Assembly (NCBI GenBank): GCA_903813345.2
Contig: CAIIXF020000002.1
Coordinates: forward strand, 11,428,150-11,492,149
Length of the DNA stretch: 64,000 nt
Source of the DNA: Owenia fusiformis
Taxonomy: Eukaryota > Annelida > Polychaeta > Sabellida > Oweniidae
Direction of reading: 5' to 3'
The translations under genes were made by a program, and so were the position numbers. Numbering within the stretch: the stretch's first letter is position 1; each line of letters begins with the position of its first letter. The notes beneath the pieces are model-generated. The model worked only from the letters and a program-made list of their open reading frames with translations, was not told the origin of the DNA and searched no databases. This document shows positions 12,301 through 27,300 of this stretch, one piece after another.

Positions 12301-15300
12301 ATGTTTTGAAATAATCTGAAGATTAACATGCAAATGCATTTGTATGTTGTGTGCGATTAGTATGTTAGAAGACATTGAATATAAAGCAGAGAAACACCAC
12401 CAGCTATGACATGTAACAAATCTCATTTTTACCACTTGCATATTAACCTAACCACATGCCAATATAACATGCTTTATAAATCAAGAAAGTGAAATCGGAA
12501 ATATAAACTAATAAGGTCCCTACAGCCATTTTAGAAAGTCGTCCTTTATATTAGTTTTCATCAACCAATTCATAATTCTTATTGTATCATTAAATGTCAA
12601 TCATTTCACACAGTACAGTTATAAATTACCCTGGTGTTTACATATTCACTATATTAAGCCCTACCCTGACTGTAGGAACCCTTTCTAAACAACATTTAGT
12701 ACATCACTCCTTCAGGTTTTCTGCAAGTTACAATGATGCATGTGAAACTGGTGAATAACTTAAGTGAGAAAGACATATTCTGCTGAATTCTGAAGGATTT
12801 CTCCGCAATTTGCATGAAAAATAACAAAAAAAGATTATCCAAGTATACTCATTTTTCATTTTTTCAGTCATCTAGCAAATCAAAATTTATTTATTCAGAC
12901 TAATTCCTTCGGGAAACACATTTTCAGAAAAAAATATGTCAATTCCACAGGAAATTCCATGAAAAATCAAAATTCAAGAATTTGCAAATCCATGAAACTT
13001 AGCGCTCTGTCAGCACTCTATGGATATTGAAAACAAAGAGGAATAACTACTCCCTTTTGGCTAACTATTCAATGTATATTAGGCTATTGTCAAAACATTC
13101 TAGATATTAGTACTACCATGCGATGAAATACTATAGGTTAAATCATGGGTTAGTCTTGCCCCCACCCCTATTCCCTAGGTACTTGTACATCACCAACTCT
13201 GGTGAGGAGGGGTCCAGGGTCTGAAGCAAGACTAATCATGGGTGACTGTCCACTCAAGGAAACCCATGGTTGAATCTACATACATAATACATTCTAATGC
13301 CCCATCCATGTATTTCAGATATTAGTACTACCATGCAATGAAATACAACTATAAGTTAAATCATGGGTGTCCACTCAAGGAAACCCATGGTTGAATCTAC
13401 ATACAATACATTCCTACCAATTTTTCTGGCATCTGCTTATTGTATACGTGATATGTCCCAACATACTGTCAATGTAACAAACAAGCAGATTGTTGATTTG
13501 TGCAAAAGCAGCAATCAATTTTATGTTGATGAATAATGTAATGTTACAGAAATGTGTTGATTAATACTCAAATCACTACAAAATGGATGGTTGATGAATG
13601 CCAACCCTAGATGGACAGTTCATTAAAAATCTATTAAATTAGGAATTGCAATTCCAAATCAAAAATCAATTTTGTGTAATTGATTAAAATGTCTTTAGAG
13701 CTAAAGGGCATAAATGGACCTTTCTTCAAATGATTTCTATTGGAGCAGTATATCTTAATATATATTTATATGCAAACAGTCCAAGTAAGGTTAAATCAAA
13801 TATTATAGGGCTTATCAAATCTCAATCTCATGCAAGTTTACTACATGTAAACATATTCCAATCATAACACCATTAAATGAAATTCACAACAATATAAATT
13901 AACAATAACATATTAATTCAGACCCTCTCCTACACTGTATATGTAAATAGTTCCTGTCAGTACTTACAGGGTCAATGCTGTTGAGAAGATCGCAAAGGCA
14001 GATCCACTTTAGTTCCCCAGTGGGGTAGAAAGCATGGAAGCACGCTGTGAAGGTCTTGTGACATTCTTGTAGGATTTTACTGGCCATATTTAACATGGGG
14101 GCCTAAAATAATGAAACAACACTGTTATAACATGTACAGACTGTCTTCTAACTGGCTAACTCTAGCGTGGGGAAAAACCAATTCATTTTATTTTAAAAAC
14201 ATTTTATTTCATTTACATAATGACTGCATGTACAACTATCAAAACAAACAAACCTTTTTGACAGTGAAACATATTTACACACTTAATCCATTATTACTTT
14301 TACCATTATTGATTGATTAAATTAAATATGGATGTCACTATAGAGCCTGTCTTTAATCGTGATCCAAATATGGTTACTACAGTATAAAACCTGTGTACAG
14401 TGAACAGCTATGGATCCACAATACAAAGAGTGTTCCCTGTAGGTAGTTGTTCATTACAGAGAGGGTAATTTATACAGGAGTCGGAAGACTATTTGCAGAG
14501 GAAGGGTGTTCACTAGAGACAGGTGTTCACTTGAGAGAGGTGTTCACTTGAGTGAAGTGTTCACTTAGACAGGTTTGACTGTAACTATAAAATATGCAAA
14601 TAACTACAGAATATACCTTAAGAGAGTCACTTGGCTTTAAGTTTGTATCTTTTGTGTGATTGTTCAAAGATGGTGGCATCCCCTCAGAGAGGATCTTCTT
14701 TAAGAGACCCCTTGCCTTATACACACATTCTGCCTTTCGTATACTATCAGCAGGGGTCTTTTTCTCAATTGCTGTGAAAAGAAAGATTATACATTTTTAA
14801 ATGAACAATATAGCTTCAAGAACAAGGCCCTCTATGATAAATATCGCACTTGAATTACCCAGCATTCCCAAAACTGATGTTGGCATTAGTCTGATTTTGC
14901 AATTGTAAAAATTTCAAGTTAAATGGTTTTCTTCAATATCTTGATAACAAGATTTCTTTTGGCCTCTCTTCACACCCTACTAACTTCTCTTAGTGTGGAT
15001 ACATTATTAAACTATATCATCACATTATAAATATACTATGTTATAAGCCTTACGTCCATTGGGATACACTTCACAAGTATATATTCTCAACAGTCGTAGA
15101 GTGGCCATACACACATACACCAGACGTTCTAAGTCCAAGATGGCTGCTGTCAGATTGTCTCCTTTGAGGCCAACTGTGTTGTTGAGGGCAGCTTTGAAAG
15201 TCCTCCATCCCCATTCTAGTAGGTTTAACAGTGAGCTAAAACACTCCTGAAAATAAAGCACAATTAAAAATATTTAATGAAATATGTCTCAATGAAATTG

Positions 15301-18300
15301 ATTTATGTGTCAATTCTAAAAAAAATGGTGTCAAATATGTCATTAAAAATCTGCTTGTGTTTTAAACCTATGTTTATTAAGTTTCGTTATCACAAGGTAA
15401 AATCATATATATTCTTCACTGAATGAACACATCAAACACAAACTGCAACTTGTATGATGCAATACGCAGCTTGACCACACTGTGGCAGCAAATTTTTATT
15501 GTTTTTGACATGTCAATTCTCAATCTCTGGTTTTGCCAGTAATCTAATATTTAACTTACAGGTGAGACTGTCCTAGAGAATTCTCTACTAAGAACATGAG
15601 CTGGTTCTGATTGTTCAGCTTTCCTGCTTGGACTCTGGGATGAGTTAGATGGAAGCCTAAAACAGAGATAACATCTAATAAAAACCGGGGCCGGTAATTT
15701 TTGGACAAACTCAAGGGGCCATTTGTAAAACAAAATGTATCAACATTCTCCCTCAGATACTGAATTCACAGAGTCACTGGCATTTTTAGCAAATTAGACT
15801 CAATCGAAAGTAATCTCCATTGACCAAACTTATCTGAAAGATGTTTGAGAATTTCTTGCATTTCTGTACTATTCAGAGTACTGACTTTGTGCATACTTTT
15901 CTTTTTGATTCCACTTGCTATACTTCATTAGTGTATTGGTATATTGGATATATAACTTTGATATTAGTGATTGGACATGGTTGTAAATGAATGCAGCATA
16001 CATTACACATACCTGTATAGAAGCTGGGGTATCTGGCCTGCATTCACATCTGTCCCATTGTTAGATTTTTTGGAGCTCTTCATCTTGAACACAACCCTGC
16101 TCAGACAAGGAATATAAATTGTATACAAACAGTGTAATAAGATATGAGATAACATGTAAGTTTGTTTTTTTTCTCTTCTTTTGTACATTTGCCCTTAAAG
16201 GGATTATTGGTACAATAAATAAATGTGATATTACTATAAACATATCATAGTCTCTGCATTCAAATATATTTAATCTTCATCCAGCTGGAGACGTAAAAGG
16301 TCAGATCAATCTTTAAAGGGTCAAGCTCATGTTAATCTATTAAGAGTCAAAGCTACACATGTTAGCCATGTGAAACTACTTTGGAATATTCAACTTGAAT
16401 GTGACTCATATAGATGTCACTACTTACTGGTCCTCGGTGGTTATGGTTGACTGACCACTAGAGCCACAATCACTGGAAGGCCCTGACACTCTGGCCCAAG
16501 CTACATACCAGTGGTTTGTCTGACATAACACAGGTTCTTCAAATAGCAACGAGAATTTCTCTCTGAAAGTGTAAAATATATGAGTTGAAATTTTGTAAAC
16601 AAGACAACTAACAATTATTGAACCTTAAAAGTAGGAGATAAATTGTGTACAGCAAAACAGAGGTGAAACAATACAATTACAAAATACTAAACTGCTCTCA
16701 AAGTTCAACAAAAAAAATGACTGATACGCCTATTCTCGCTCTCCTGACATATCATAAACTATCTCTTAAACCCATTTTGCCTTATTCAACATGGTCACCA
16801 GTCTTCCTCTATTAACTTACCTAGCTCCACATTCATAGGGCACTTCTTCTGTCTCAGCCAGTAGTTCACCATCAGTCTCATGTTCACCACCCTCAGGCCC
16901 CAACTCATAGAGCTAGAAAACACCATAAGATATTCAACACAAGGAAACCATAGAAACCTTTTAAGGTAGCTCTGAATGATTTGAACTTTCATGTAATTAT
17001 CATGATTTTCATCATCAATTACTATGAAACGGGTTATATTTTTGCTCACCATATTTTTCACAATTTTATGTGGATTTTTAACTGTTATGGTAGTGTACAG
17101 TTGCACAGCTGACATAATTCAAAATAAAAATACATTTTTCATAAAACATTGAAATGACATTTCCAAGTTATGTATTACAAGCATATGTATATCCACAGAC
17201 TATTTCTAGACTTATACATGTATAATGATCGGAAAATCCATAATAGAACAATGTAAAACACTCCATATTTTTAATATATGCCAGTTTGTACTTGAATTCT
17301 CTTACCTTGATTTTACCAAAATATTCCCCTCTGCCACCAAACAATCCAAACCCTCCTAGTAAAACATCAGAGTCTGCCATGAACCTAATTGCCTCAATAG
17401 AGTGGCCAGAGTAGCCCCAACCCCCTCCATGACCTATAATCAGAAATACAGGAATGAAGTGGTGAAAAAATAAAATAAGATTTCTAACAGATGTGACATT
17501 AGGGGTTGGGTCAATATTTCATGTCTGTCTAAAAACATAAATCAATGTTTGTCATCTAATTAAATAGCCTTTTACCCCCTCCCCTAACTTAATTAATAAT
17601 TATGTTTTTTGATGGACCCTGAAATATTGACCTGACCCTTCACCAAAAGGCAAGATAAATTCAAAATGCAAGACTTATTAACCATTTTATTATCAAACTG
17701 GCTGATTATCAAATTTTTTTACTTATTTAGTATAACAGTACTAGCTCTTAACAATAATATTCAATATAAATCCTGTATGTAAAAATTTGAACAGCCATTT
17801 CATTTACTAAAAATACCTACTTTCAAATCTATTGACAACTGCATAGTCCTCTTTGGAGTAAGTCTTTGTCTGTATTCGCTTTTCTTTGTCTTCTTCATAC
17901 ACTGAGAGGTTCAGCTGTTGGGCAGTGGTCAATGTGTCCAGACAAGCTGAAAGAAAATGGGATGAGTTCCATATTACAATATTTGGATCAAAATAAACTA
18001 TGATAAATTTTGTATTACATGTGTGTGATTTGATCAAAAGTTTGTAGATTTGAGTATACATTATGATGGAATTGGGATCACTTTCCGTAGTACCATTCTA
18101 CATAAGACTACAAGATATGGAACTGTTGCACATAGGACCACTGGGCATGAGTTGGACATTAGTATTTGAGTTATCAATTATACTAAGACTTTTTATGCAA
18201 ACTGACAGTCATATTTAATGGAGTCATTTTATTGAAAATTCCTTCTCAAGCAGAAGTACTATTCCCAATATATAAGGCATCAGTCAATAAAATCCAAACC

Positions 18301-21300
18301 CGATCAGAGAAGCAGTATCTGAATTATTGCCTGGACACTTTAAAGGATGAAACTAATGGTGGAACAGATAGAAAAGTGGAAGAATGGACAGATGACGAAT
18401 GAATTCTCTATATCCAACTCAAACTTTGTACAGTGGCATAATGAGCATAAACCACTCCACATAAAATGATATCTCACCTAGCATATGAAGTGCAGCATGT
18501 GCCCTTGTAGAAAATGTCCCCATACGAACTGGAACAGCTAGTTCAGGGCTCAGTATACTAGATATCTCACTACCAGACATATGCAGTTTGCGCACATCAG
18601 GGCTGATGACATTGTAGCATGACACCTCATGATTGATTGGAGAGTACCTTTAATACATAGTTAGCACATTAATTTGGCTCATCAATGTTAATTAATGAGT
18701 CATCACACTGTCAGACATGAGAACAGATCTTAAGCTCATGGACAGCTGGTCACTACCATGTGTTTCTTAATTTTCAATACATACTGGATATTTTCAAGAT
18801 ATATATGAAACATTGCAACTGATCAATCCAAATGTCCTTATTGCAAGTTGCTCTCAAATCCCTAATGTATATGTGGAGTTCTCAGACATCAGAATTGATG
18901 ACACTGGTACTCTACAAATTTTCAATAACTGAGTATACTTACGCCCATAGAGTGTCAAAGACAGGATCAAAACATATACTGGCATTGGCAAGATCAGCCT
19001 GTTCTGGTCCATTGAAGCTCCTGCAGTTGCCATCTAGGTTGTTAATGGTGAGGCACTTGATGGTAGATGACCCATATTCTCCTCCTGGTATTATACCTAG
19101 AATAGTGAAGATATTATAAATTACCAGAGTTAAACTCAAATGGGTCAAGAATTCCCATCATTTCCTTTAACTTCAAATCTTAATGATATAATAACTGAAT
19201 TACACATAAAATATGCTGAACAAGGCATTAAAAAAAATATGACTCAAATGTCATGAGTTGGTTGAAGTTGGTTGAAGTTATCGAAAATGGTTGAATATTA
19301 AACAAATACTGGATGACCATGAGGTGGATATGCCAGAATACCTATCCGAGGAAAAAATACTAGGCGAGGCGTGTTCGACAATCAAAAATTCCATTTATTC
19401 TCTCATTTGGCCTTATTCTTAAGTATTCCCCCCGTATATAATAAGTTTGGCCGATGCCTTATCTAGCGGCACCTACCTTTTGTCAGTTAATCACAGGAAA
19501 TTAAATGGAAATCCCCTTATCTCATATCATCAAATCATTTCTCCCTCGCATTCGTCTCAAATTCAACATGGAAGAGATTCTAAGAAAATGACGTCATCGA
19601 CAAATGGACTCGTCGAAAGTATTTTTTTCGAGGATAGGTATTCTGGCATACGGGATGGTTTGAGATCTCGTTGCTTCAATACTGGATAGAACGAGATCAT
19701 GCTGCCACGTATGGCAATAGACCCTGCAGCTCTTAACCAATCAGATTTGAGTATTTTAACGAGGTGCATAATAAAATAAATAATGAATAATAAACCCACC
19801 TATACAGTTAGTATTGGCGAACACTGTAGCACTGGTCAGTACATGGACGTTAATAAGAGATTCATCAATACGTAGAAATGTCTGGTCTCCACTAGCTGCG
19901 ATCCATGTTGCTCTTCGCCCTGACTCATGCCCGATTCCCTGTATGAGGGCAGGGTAGGCATGCCACTTCTGTGCGAGGGCTTTTGGAACACACCCAGGAA
20001 GTTCAGGAAACTTGGTTGGTTCTGATCTCCCAAGCTGGCCATTCTGAAAAATTAAATGGATCGCCACTTTTTAAACGGTACTCATAACCCATCGGCTATA
20101 CTACAATATCTTCAGATGTTGGTTAATATACAGTTTGGTATTCATCCAATCAATGATCACTAAAAAGCCATGCTAATGTCTTAATTCAAGACAAGAAAAG
20201 CATTGTGGCTGAAAAATGGCAGACCCTATTAATTTTGTAATAAATAAAAACTGTGGGGCCGGCATTAAGCACTCCATTCAAAGTTAAGGGTATCCATTTT
20301 TCAGTTATTGTGACTAACAAAACTTTTAATGAATTTTCATGAATAACTAGTATTTCAATCCAAAAGATAATGAACAAATATTTCACTCTATTGAGGTGAA
20401 TACCTGTACATCTTTCACATCTTTCCCTTCAGGCTTCGTGGAATATCACCTTGTGAAAGTGCTACAGGTATTTACCGAAAATAGAGTGAAATATTTGTTT
20501 TATTATATCACTGTCTAGCTAAACATTCCTAATATTATTAAGTCATGGGTTAACATTGAAATACATACGAATCTACTCGGTTCGTCTGCCATTTTGACTT
20601 ACACTGAACTAAATTATTTAAACTGAACGAAAACAAATTCTTTGAAAATTCCCGGGAGCGTGGGATATCGCTAGATATCTCACGGTTGTCTTATCTGATT
20701 AGCATTGCCATTGAATATCGCCAGATATCCCACGACATGTGACCCGGTTTTGACCAATCATACTGTTGCTAGCTAGATAGTGATATAATAATACACTGTA
20801 TGTCTATTTCCAATATCATTGTATTTCTTACTGTATGGTTCCCAAATGTGTATACATTGCCGTTAGTTGACAATACAACTGTATGTGTTGACCCAGCTGC
20901 AATCTGAAGGGCTCTATGGTCCAGTTTCACCTTGGTAGGGACACCCCTAAGAAGAAATTCAATCATTAGCTTATAAACTCAAGTTATGTCCTCAATTTAC
21001 AATTATGACACCCCAAAGAAGAAATTCAATCATTAGCTTATAAACTCAAGTTATGTCCTCAATTTACAATTATGACACCCCACAGAAGAAATACAATCAT
21101 TAGCTTATAAACTCAGGTTATGTCCTCAATTTACAATTATGACACCCCACAGAAGAAATTCAATCATTAGCTTATAAACTCAAGTTATGTCCTCAATTTA
21201 CAATTATGACACCCCACAGAAGAAATTCAATCATTAGCTTATAAACTCAAGTTATGTCCTCAATTTACAATTATGACACCCCAAAGAAGAAATTCAATCA

Positions 21301-24300
21301 TTAGCTTATAAACTCAAGTTATGTCCTCAATTTACAATTATGACACCCCACAGAAGAAATTCAATCATTAGCTTATAAACTCAAGTTATGTCCTCAATTT
21401 ACAATTATGACACCCCAAAGAAGAAATTCAATCATTAGCTTATAGACTCAAGTTATGTCCTCAATTTACAATTATGACACCCCACAGAAGAAATTCAATC
21501 ATTAGCTTATAAACTCAAGTTATGTCCTCAATTTACAATTATGACACCCCACAGAAGAAATTCAATCATTAGCTTATAAACTCAAGTTATGTCCTCAATT
21601 TACAATTATGACACCCCAAAGAAGAAATTCAATCATTAGCTTATAAACTCAAGTTATGTCCTCAATTTACAATTATGACACCCCAAAGAAGAAATTCAAT
21701 CATTAGCTTATAAACACAAGTTATGTCCTCAATTTACAATTATGACACCCCAAAGAAGAAATTCAATCATTAGCTTATAAACTCAAGTTATGTCCTCAAT
21801 TTACAATTATGACACCCCACAGAAGAAATTCAATCATTAGCTTATAAACTCAAGTTATGTCCTCAATTTACAATTATGACACCCCACAGAAGAAATTCAA
21901 TCATTAGCTTATAAACTCAAGTTATGTCCTCAATTTACAATTATGACACCCCAAAGAAGAAATTCAATCATTAGCTTATAAACTCAAGTTATGTCCTCAA
22001 TTTACAATTATGACACCCCACAGAAGAAATTCAATCATTAGCTTATAAACTCAAGTTATGTCCTCAATTTACAATTATGACACCCCTAAGAAGAAATTCA
22101 ATCATTAGCTTATCAACTCAAGTTATGCCCTCAATTTACAATTATGAGTTTATTAACTCAATGTATGCCCTTGATTTTCATGATAGAATAATAAATCTCT
22201 GTTCATGTACATGTAAATTCTTGGAAACAATATTCATAAACTCATGATCTGCTTCCAAAATAATCCTTAAACTGAAAAGAATATAACAGAATCATATCAA
22301 CATGGCCGAATGGGATATTATAAGCTATACATAAGTAGCCTACCTTGGAGAGAAGTCTGTCAGTCCTAACTGTCCATATTGATTACTTCCCCAGGTGTAT
22401 ACATCACCATTCTCCAGTAGAGCAACTGAAACAGCATTGATCAATTGATGAAATATCAAAATTGTAAAGCAATGCATGGATTTTATGTGAGTGCATTTCA
22501 TAGGTTGCAAGTCCATTCATACCACATTACTCACACTTAGTTGCTGAGTAGTTTCTAAGAGTTCATTTACTATCTCTTATGCAGGTATACATTGATTAGT
22601 TTCACTAGATATTCCTTTTTTAAATTTCTAATTATATTACTTGTTTTTCAACATTCTTAAGTTCACTGAATCAGATACACATTTTAAAGTCGTACACATT
22701 TTAAAGTCAAATGAATGTTTTATTTAATTTCCTACCTGTATGTTGTAGCCCACAAGCTATTTGTATACATGGTGACTTGCCATCTCCCAGTGTTATTTGA
22801 GCTGGAGGTAAACTCACTATCTTTGCATGGTCAACTTCAGCTTCTTGATCTAACAATGAGAAAACATCACAAACGGTCATGTTTTGAAATATAGAATAGA
22901 GAGGAAAAGAGTGGAATCAGTGAGAAATAAAGTAAACAGACATGCAGTTAACACTGATTTCATTGAAATGCAGGAAAACCAATATTACTAATTGTATAGA
23001 AATGCAAGAAAGTATAATTCTTTATTCAACTAACTCAATAGCATGGAAATGGAATACAACGAATGTAAGCCATGGGTAACAGGTAACAGTTTAAGAGAAA
23101 ATACATCAAAAGTATAACCTAAAACAATAAGACCACATTTCTGTCATATCTAAACCACTGGATGCGAATTCACATTTGTTCAACATGGGGGCTACATACC
23201 CTTGAGATTTTTCTTTGAAGCTGCTCTCTGGTGAATCAGTTGTCTACGTTCTTCCAACTTCCTGCTCAATTGGTCAAAGTTTCTAGCACCATGGCGACCT
23301 GTAGCACAAACAATTGAAGTACTGATTGAAAAAGTTCCAAATGAATATTTCTGGATGATCTTACATGCATTTGGAGAAATATCCTGACAAGGTCATCTGT
23401 TTTTGTCTTGAAATATCTGCCGCCTACTCAGAAGTTGTAAATATGTTATTCTTTTTCAAGAATCATCTGAGGATATTACTCACCCATTAAAAGATCAATT
23501 GGAATCATGTCTTTAGATTTGGCAAATATCTCCAGTAAACCTGCATCCATCCCTTCGCGGTCTTTTTCCAGGCTTTCACCGGCACACGTCCTACACGCAC
23601 CACATACAGTACATCCTGAATCTCCCGATCCACAGCCACACGGACTAAAATATACAACTTTTTCTTAACTGGTTGCAATTTACATTTTACTATTTAGAGA
23701 TAAAATGTTCGAAACTCTAAGAAATATCCAAAATGTTCACTACTTTTAAATTGAACTGGGTGCCATTTTCAAAACAATGAATTATTATTCCCTAATTAAA
23801 TAGAAATGTTAAGATTATGGTGGTCCAAACATGAATGACCAAAAGAAGCTTTATGACCTTATTTGTATTGTTACAAATAGCGATCATATGAACAGTAAAA
23901 TTAATTCCAGAATTTGACGAACCAGATTATCTAAATTATGAACTTACGTTCCTGGGTTGCGGTCAGGTCTCCCACTACTGATGCAGTTTGTTCCATAGCC
24001 AGTGCATTCTCCACATACACTACAGATCAGACATGCCTCACTCTTCCACTTGTGCTTACCTAAAAATGTATGGGAATATTTCAAAATTAGATGATAGAGC
24101 AGAAACAATGAATAATACAATAATAGGTGGAAGGAAAAACATCTAGGGAACATTCTAAATTCTAGAAATGACATGACATTATATGGGAAATACTATATTC
24201 ACATTTTAGGCAAGAAATATGGGATTTAGGCAAAGAAAATTTAGAGGCATTCCCGACTTTGTCTTTTGTGATGACATAGTACTTCAAAATACTCTTGTCA

Positions 24301-27300
24301 GTTTTAAATAAAATGTGCCTCATATGATGTACAACAGTCAATATTTCTATTTGAGGAACTATTGATATGAGATTCTATTTTTACCTGGTGGACACATAGA
24401 GTCATCGATTTCTACTTCTTCCTCATCTAGCATGGTTACCGGGTTACTCACTGAAACAAGGATTATCATATAAAATGTCACCAACTGCTATTTGTTACAG
24501 ACATCAAGTGCCATCAAAAAAAGTTGGAGACTATTACAAAGCGTGTCACCACTTGTGACACAAATATGACACAATTCAGTTGGCTCACAAGTAATCCAAC
24601 TTAAGTGCAATGTATACATGTATATACATAAAACGGATGCACAGATGGTATATGAGAACTCAAAATCCTGTAAGTTAAAGCCCAATGTTGAATTCTTGAA
24701 CTCTGTATAAATTACATGTACATCATAGTGTATTGAAAATAAGGAAGAAATCGCACCTTCTCTTGAAGCTCCCACTACAAACTCTCTTCCACATTGTCCC
24801 TTGTTGTTGATACCAAATGTGTAGATGTGACCTTTGTTTGTTAGCGCAACAGCGTGCGCTTTACCAAGAGACATGTACGTCACAACTAGATCCTTGAGAT
24901 CTGTCACATGGCCTGCAATTAAAATTAATATTTTGAAATCTGACATCATGGACTTTTACGTCAAATGTATTTAGACATGTATCTGGAAAAGCCAGTCAAA
25001 CTCAAACAAGTTTAGAGCAGATTACCTAATAGTGCCTACAGTTGTGAACTTGCATCTAGTAATTGTTGAAGTGAGTATGCCAAATATTTCAAGAATTTCT
25101 CACATTTTGAAGCTGGGAACAAAATATTGAGGTGACCGCATCTACAAGCTCATATTAATGTCTTACCGCTAGCATGATCACAATGACAGGTGTCTTTGCC
25201 AAACATATAGACTTCTCCCTCCTTTGTGATGAGAGCACTGGTTCCATTGTTACAAGCTGTCTGTATAATAGACTTGTTCTCCATACGAATCATCTTTTTA
25301 GGTTTTACAGGCTTGGCCTGCTTTCTAGCTTTTGCTGAAAAAGATCAGTAAGGCTATATTATAAGTATGTAGACTGTAAATGATATGAATTGAAAAATAT
25401 GTAGAGCAATATTAGGAGATGTGGGGCAATATAAGGAGAATACAGAATACAATATAAGGAGAATAGAATACATGTAGGTGTACCTCTGTCCTCCAAGAAT
25501 GATGTCTCAACATATGTAGAAGAAAAATGTTCTAAGGGAAGAAAGCAATTTTACTCATTACTTGGTATTGGAAATAAATGTGGAGGTTTAACTCCAATTT
25601 CTGCATCTAAACTGTATAAAACTTATTCAATTCCATGTATGACCTATGCCGCCCCAGTTGTGAATTATCAGCAGAAGGACATTGAAACTATTAATAAAAC
25701 ACAACGTGATATTGGGCGAAGGATCCAGTCCTTGCCTAGATCTGCTAGCAATTCCATTTCTACAGTGACCCTAGGGTGGTTAGACATCGACTTGTATATA
25801 GATTTTTTAAGAATGATGTTCTTGTGGAGTCTTATTCAGTTATCATATAAGAATGTTTACAAAAGATTACTTGTAATACGTTTGACAAAATTCTTACATG
25901 AAGGGTTTAAAAATACCAAAATATTTTCACCCATGGCATCAATGTTGCAATGTGCTATGAGGTATGGATTTAGAGAGATTATTCAGAATATGTTAGATTG
26001 TAATATTGTGATAAGTAAAGGCCAATGGAAAAGATTAGTTTTCGCCAATGTTTCACACAGCCAAATTTATAGAACGTCTATTCAGTCAATCATGTACAGC
26101 AGTCTTGCAGATTTTAGAAAAAATGTTTGTATTACATTGGATCCTAATATATGGTGGATCGTTGCTCAAAATTTTCCGCGGGCAACAGACTCTTGTAAAC
26201 TAATGTTTAGACTATTGGTAGGTGAGCACAACTTGAACTATAAGAATAGAGGAGGTGAAGATCAGTGTAAACGATGTAAACTTTGTAACTCATTCCAGTT
26301 AGAGACGGTTGAACATTTCTTAATGCATTGCTCTGCCGCACAATACTCCATATACAGGCAAGAACTTAAGGAATGTTTTAGTAAGCACAATTTCGAGTTT
26401 TCGTTCAATACAATTCTTGGGATAAATGTTGTGCCAAATCCAAATGCAATTGTTCTCTTAAAAGAGATAGCAAAAATTATTTTCAAACAATATAAAGCAC
26501 GGTCTAACAGTGACTGTGTTTGAGACACTTACAGTGCCTGACTCAACCGTACGAGCATTTTGCTCATTGAAAAGTTTTTATACGTCTAATATGTATATAA
26601 TTTTGTCATAGTTTTGTACTTTTATTTTACATCACTGTACATATAAATTGTATCTCCATTTTATTATGGGCAATAAAGATATACAATACAATAGGGAGAA
26701 AAATATGGGGCAATTTTAAGAGATTATGTAGCGCAATATAAGGAGAAATGTGGGGCAATCTAGAGAAGGAAATTATTTGGGGCAATATTATAAGAATATG
26801 TGGTGCAATCTGACACAACATTAGTAGAGTAATGGCACAATATTAAGAGAATGGAAAATATTGGGGAAATATAAAGAAAATATTTGGGTATTTTTAGGAA
26901 ACATGACAGTCAATCTATAAATCTTATCTCTTAAGGTTTGGCATACACTTACTCATACTGCTGTCTCCATCTTCTCCACGTCTGGGGGTGCCAACAAAGA
27001 ACACACTGCCATCCTCACCCACAAGCAGTGCATGCTGACCCTCATGACCCACCGAGAACTGTATGATCTTTGGGGACTTTGTAATGGGGAGTTCTGCCCA
27101 TTTCTCAGCTGCTGGTCCACCTTGTTTGATACCTAGGGAGGCTGCCTTCCCAGTGTAGAGCAACTGAAACATGATACAAGATGCATTTTATTACACATAT
27201 GATCAACTCCACTGACCCACAGCCCCCCATAACTGTTGGATCTCAGCTGACCTTATTAGAAAAACTTACACAAATGGGAGTAACATTTAACTTCAAATGT

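Larger units (their letters stand above)
14772..17820. other. Introns 32 to 26, small and without recognisable content
   Basis: Introns over 300 bp here are 15247-15559, 15657-16012, 16097-16427, 16913-17305 and 17434-17820. They are AT-rich and I see no gene, RNA or repeat family in them. Confidence 0.55.
22426..24756. other. Introns 20 to 15, small and without recognisable content
   Basis: Introns over 300 bp are 22426-22735, 22850-23199, 23645-23947, 24060-24384 and 24451-24756. No repeat family, RNA gene or coding signal is seen. Confidence 0.55.

Noticed and set aside
19756-20067. Second overlapping minus-strand frame in exon 23 (MASLGDQNQP...)
   Set aside because: Out-of-frame shadow of the conserved RCC1-like exon.
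20940-22145. CRISPR-like regular array (67-bp spacing)
   Set aside because: Whole units are repeated with no unique spacers, in an animal intron. It is a minisatellite.
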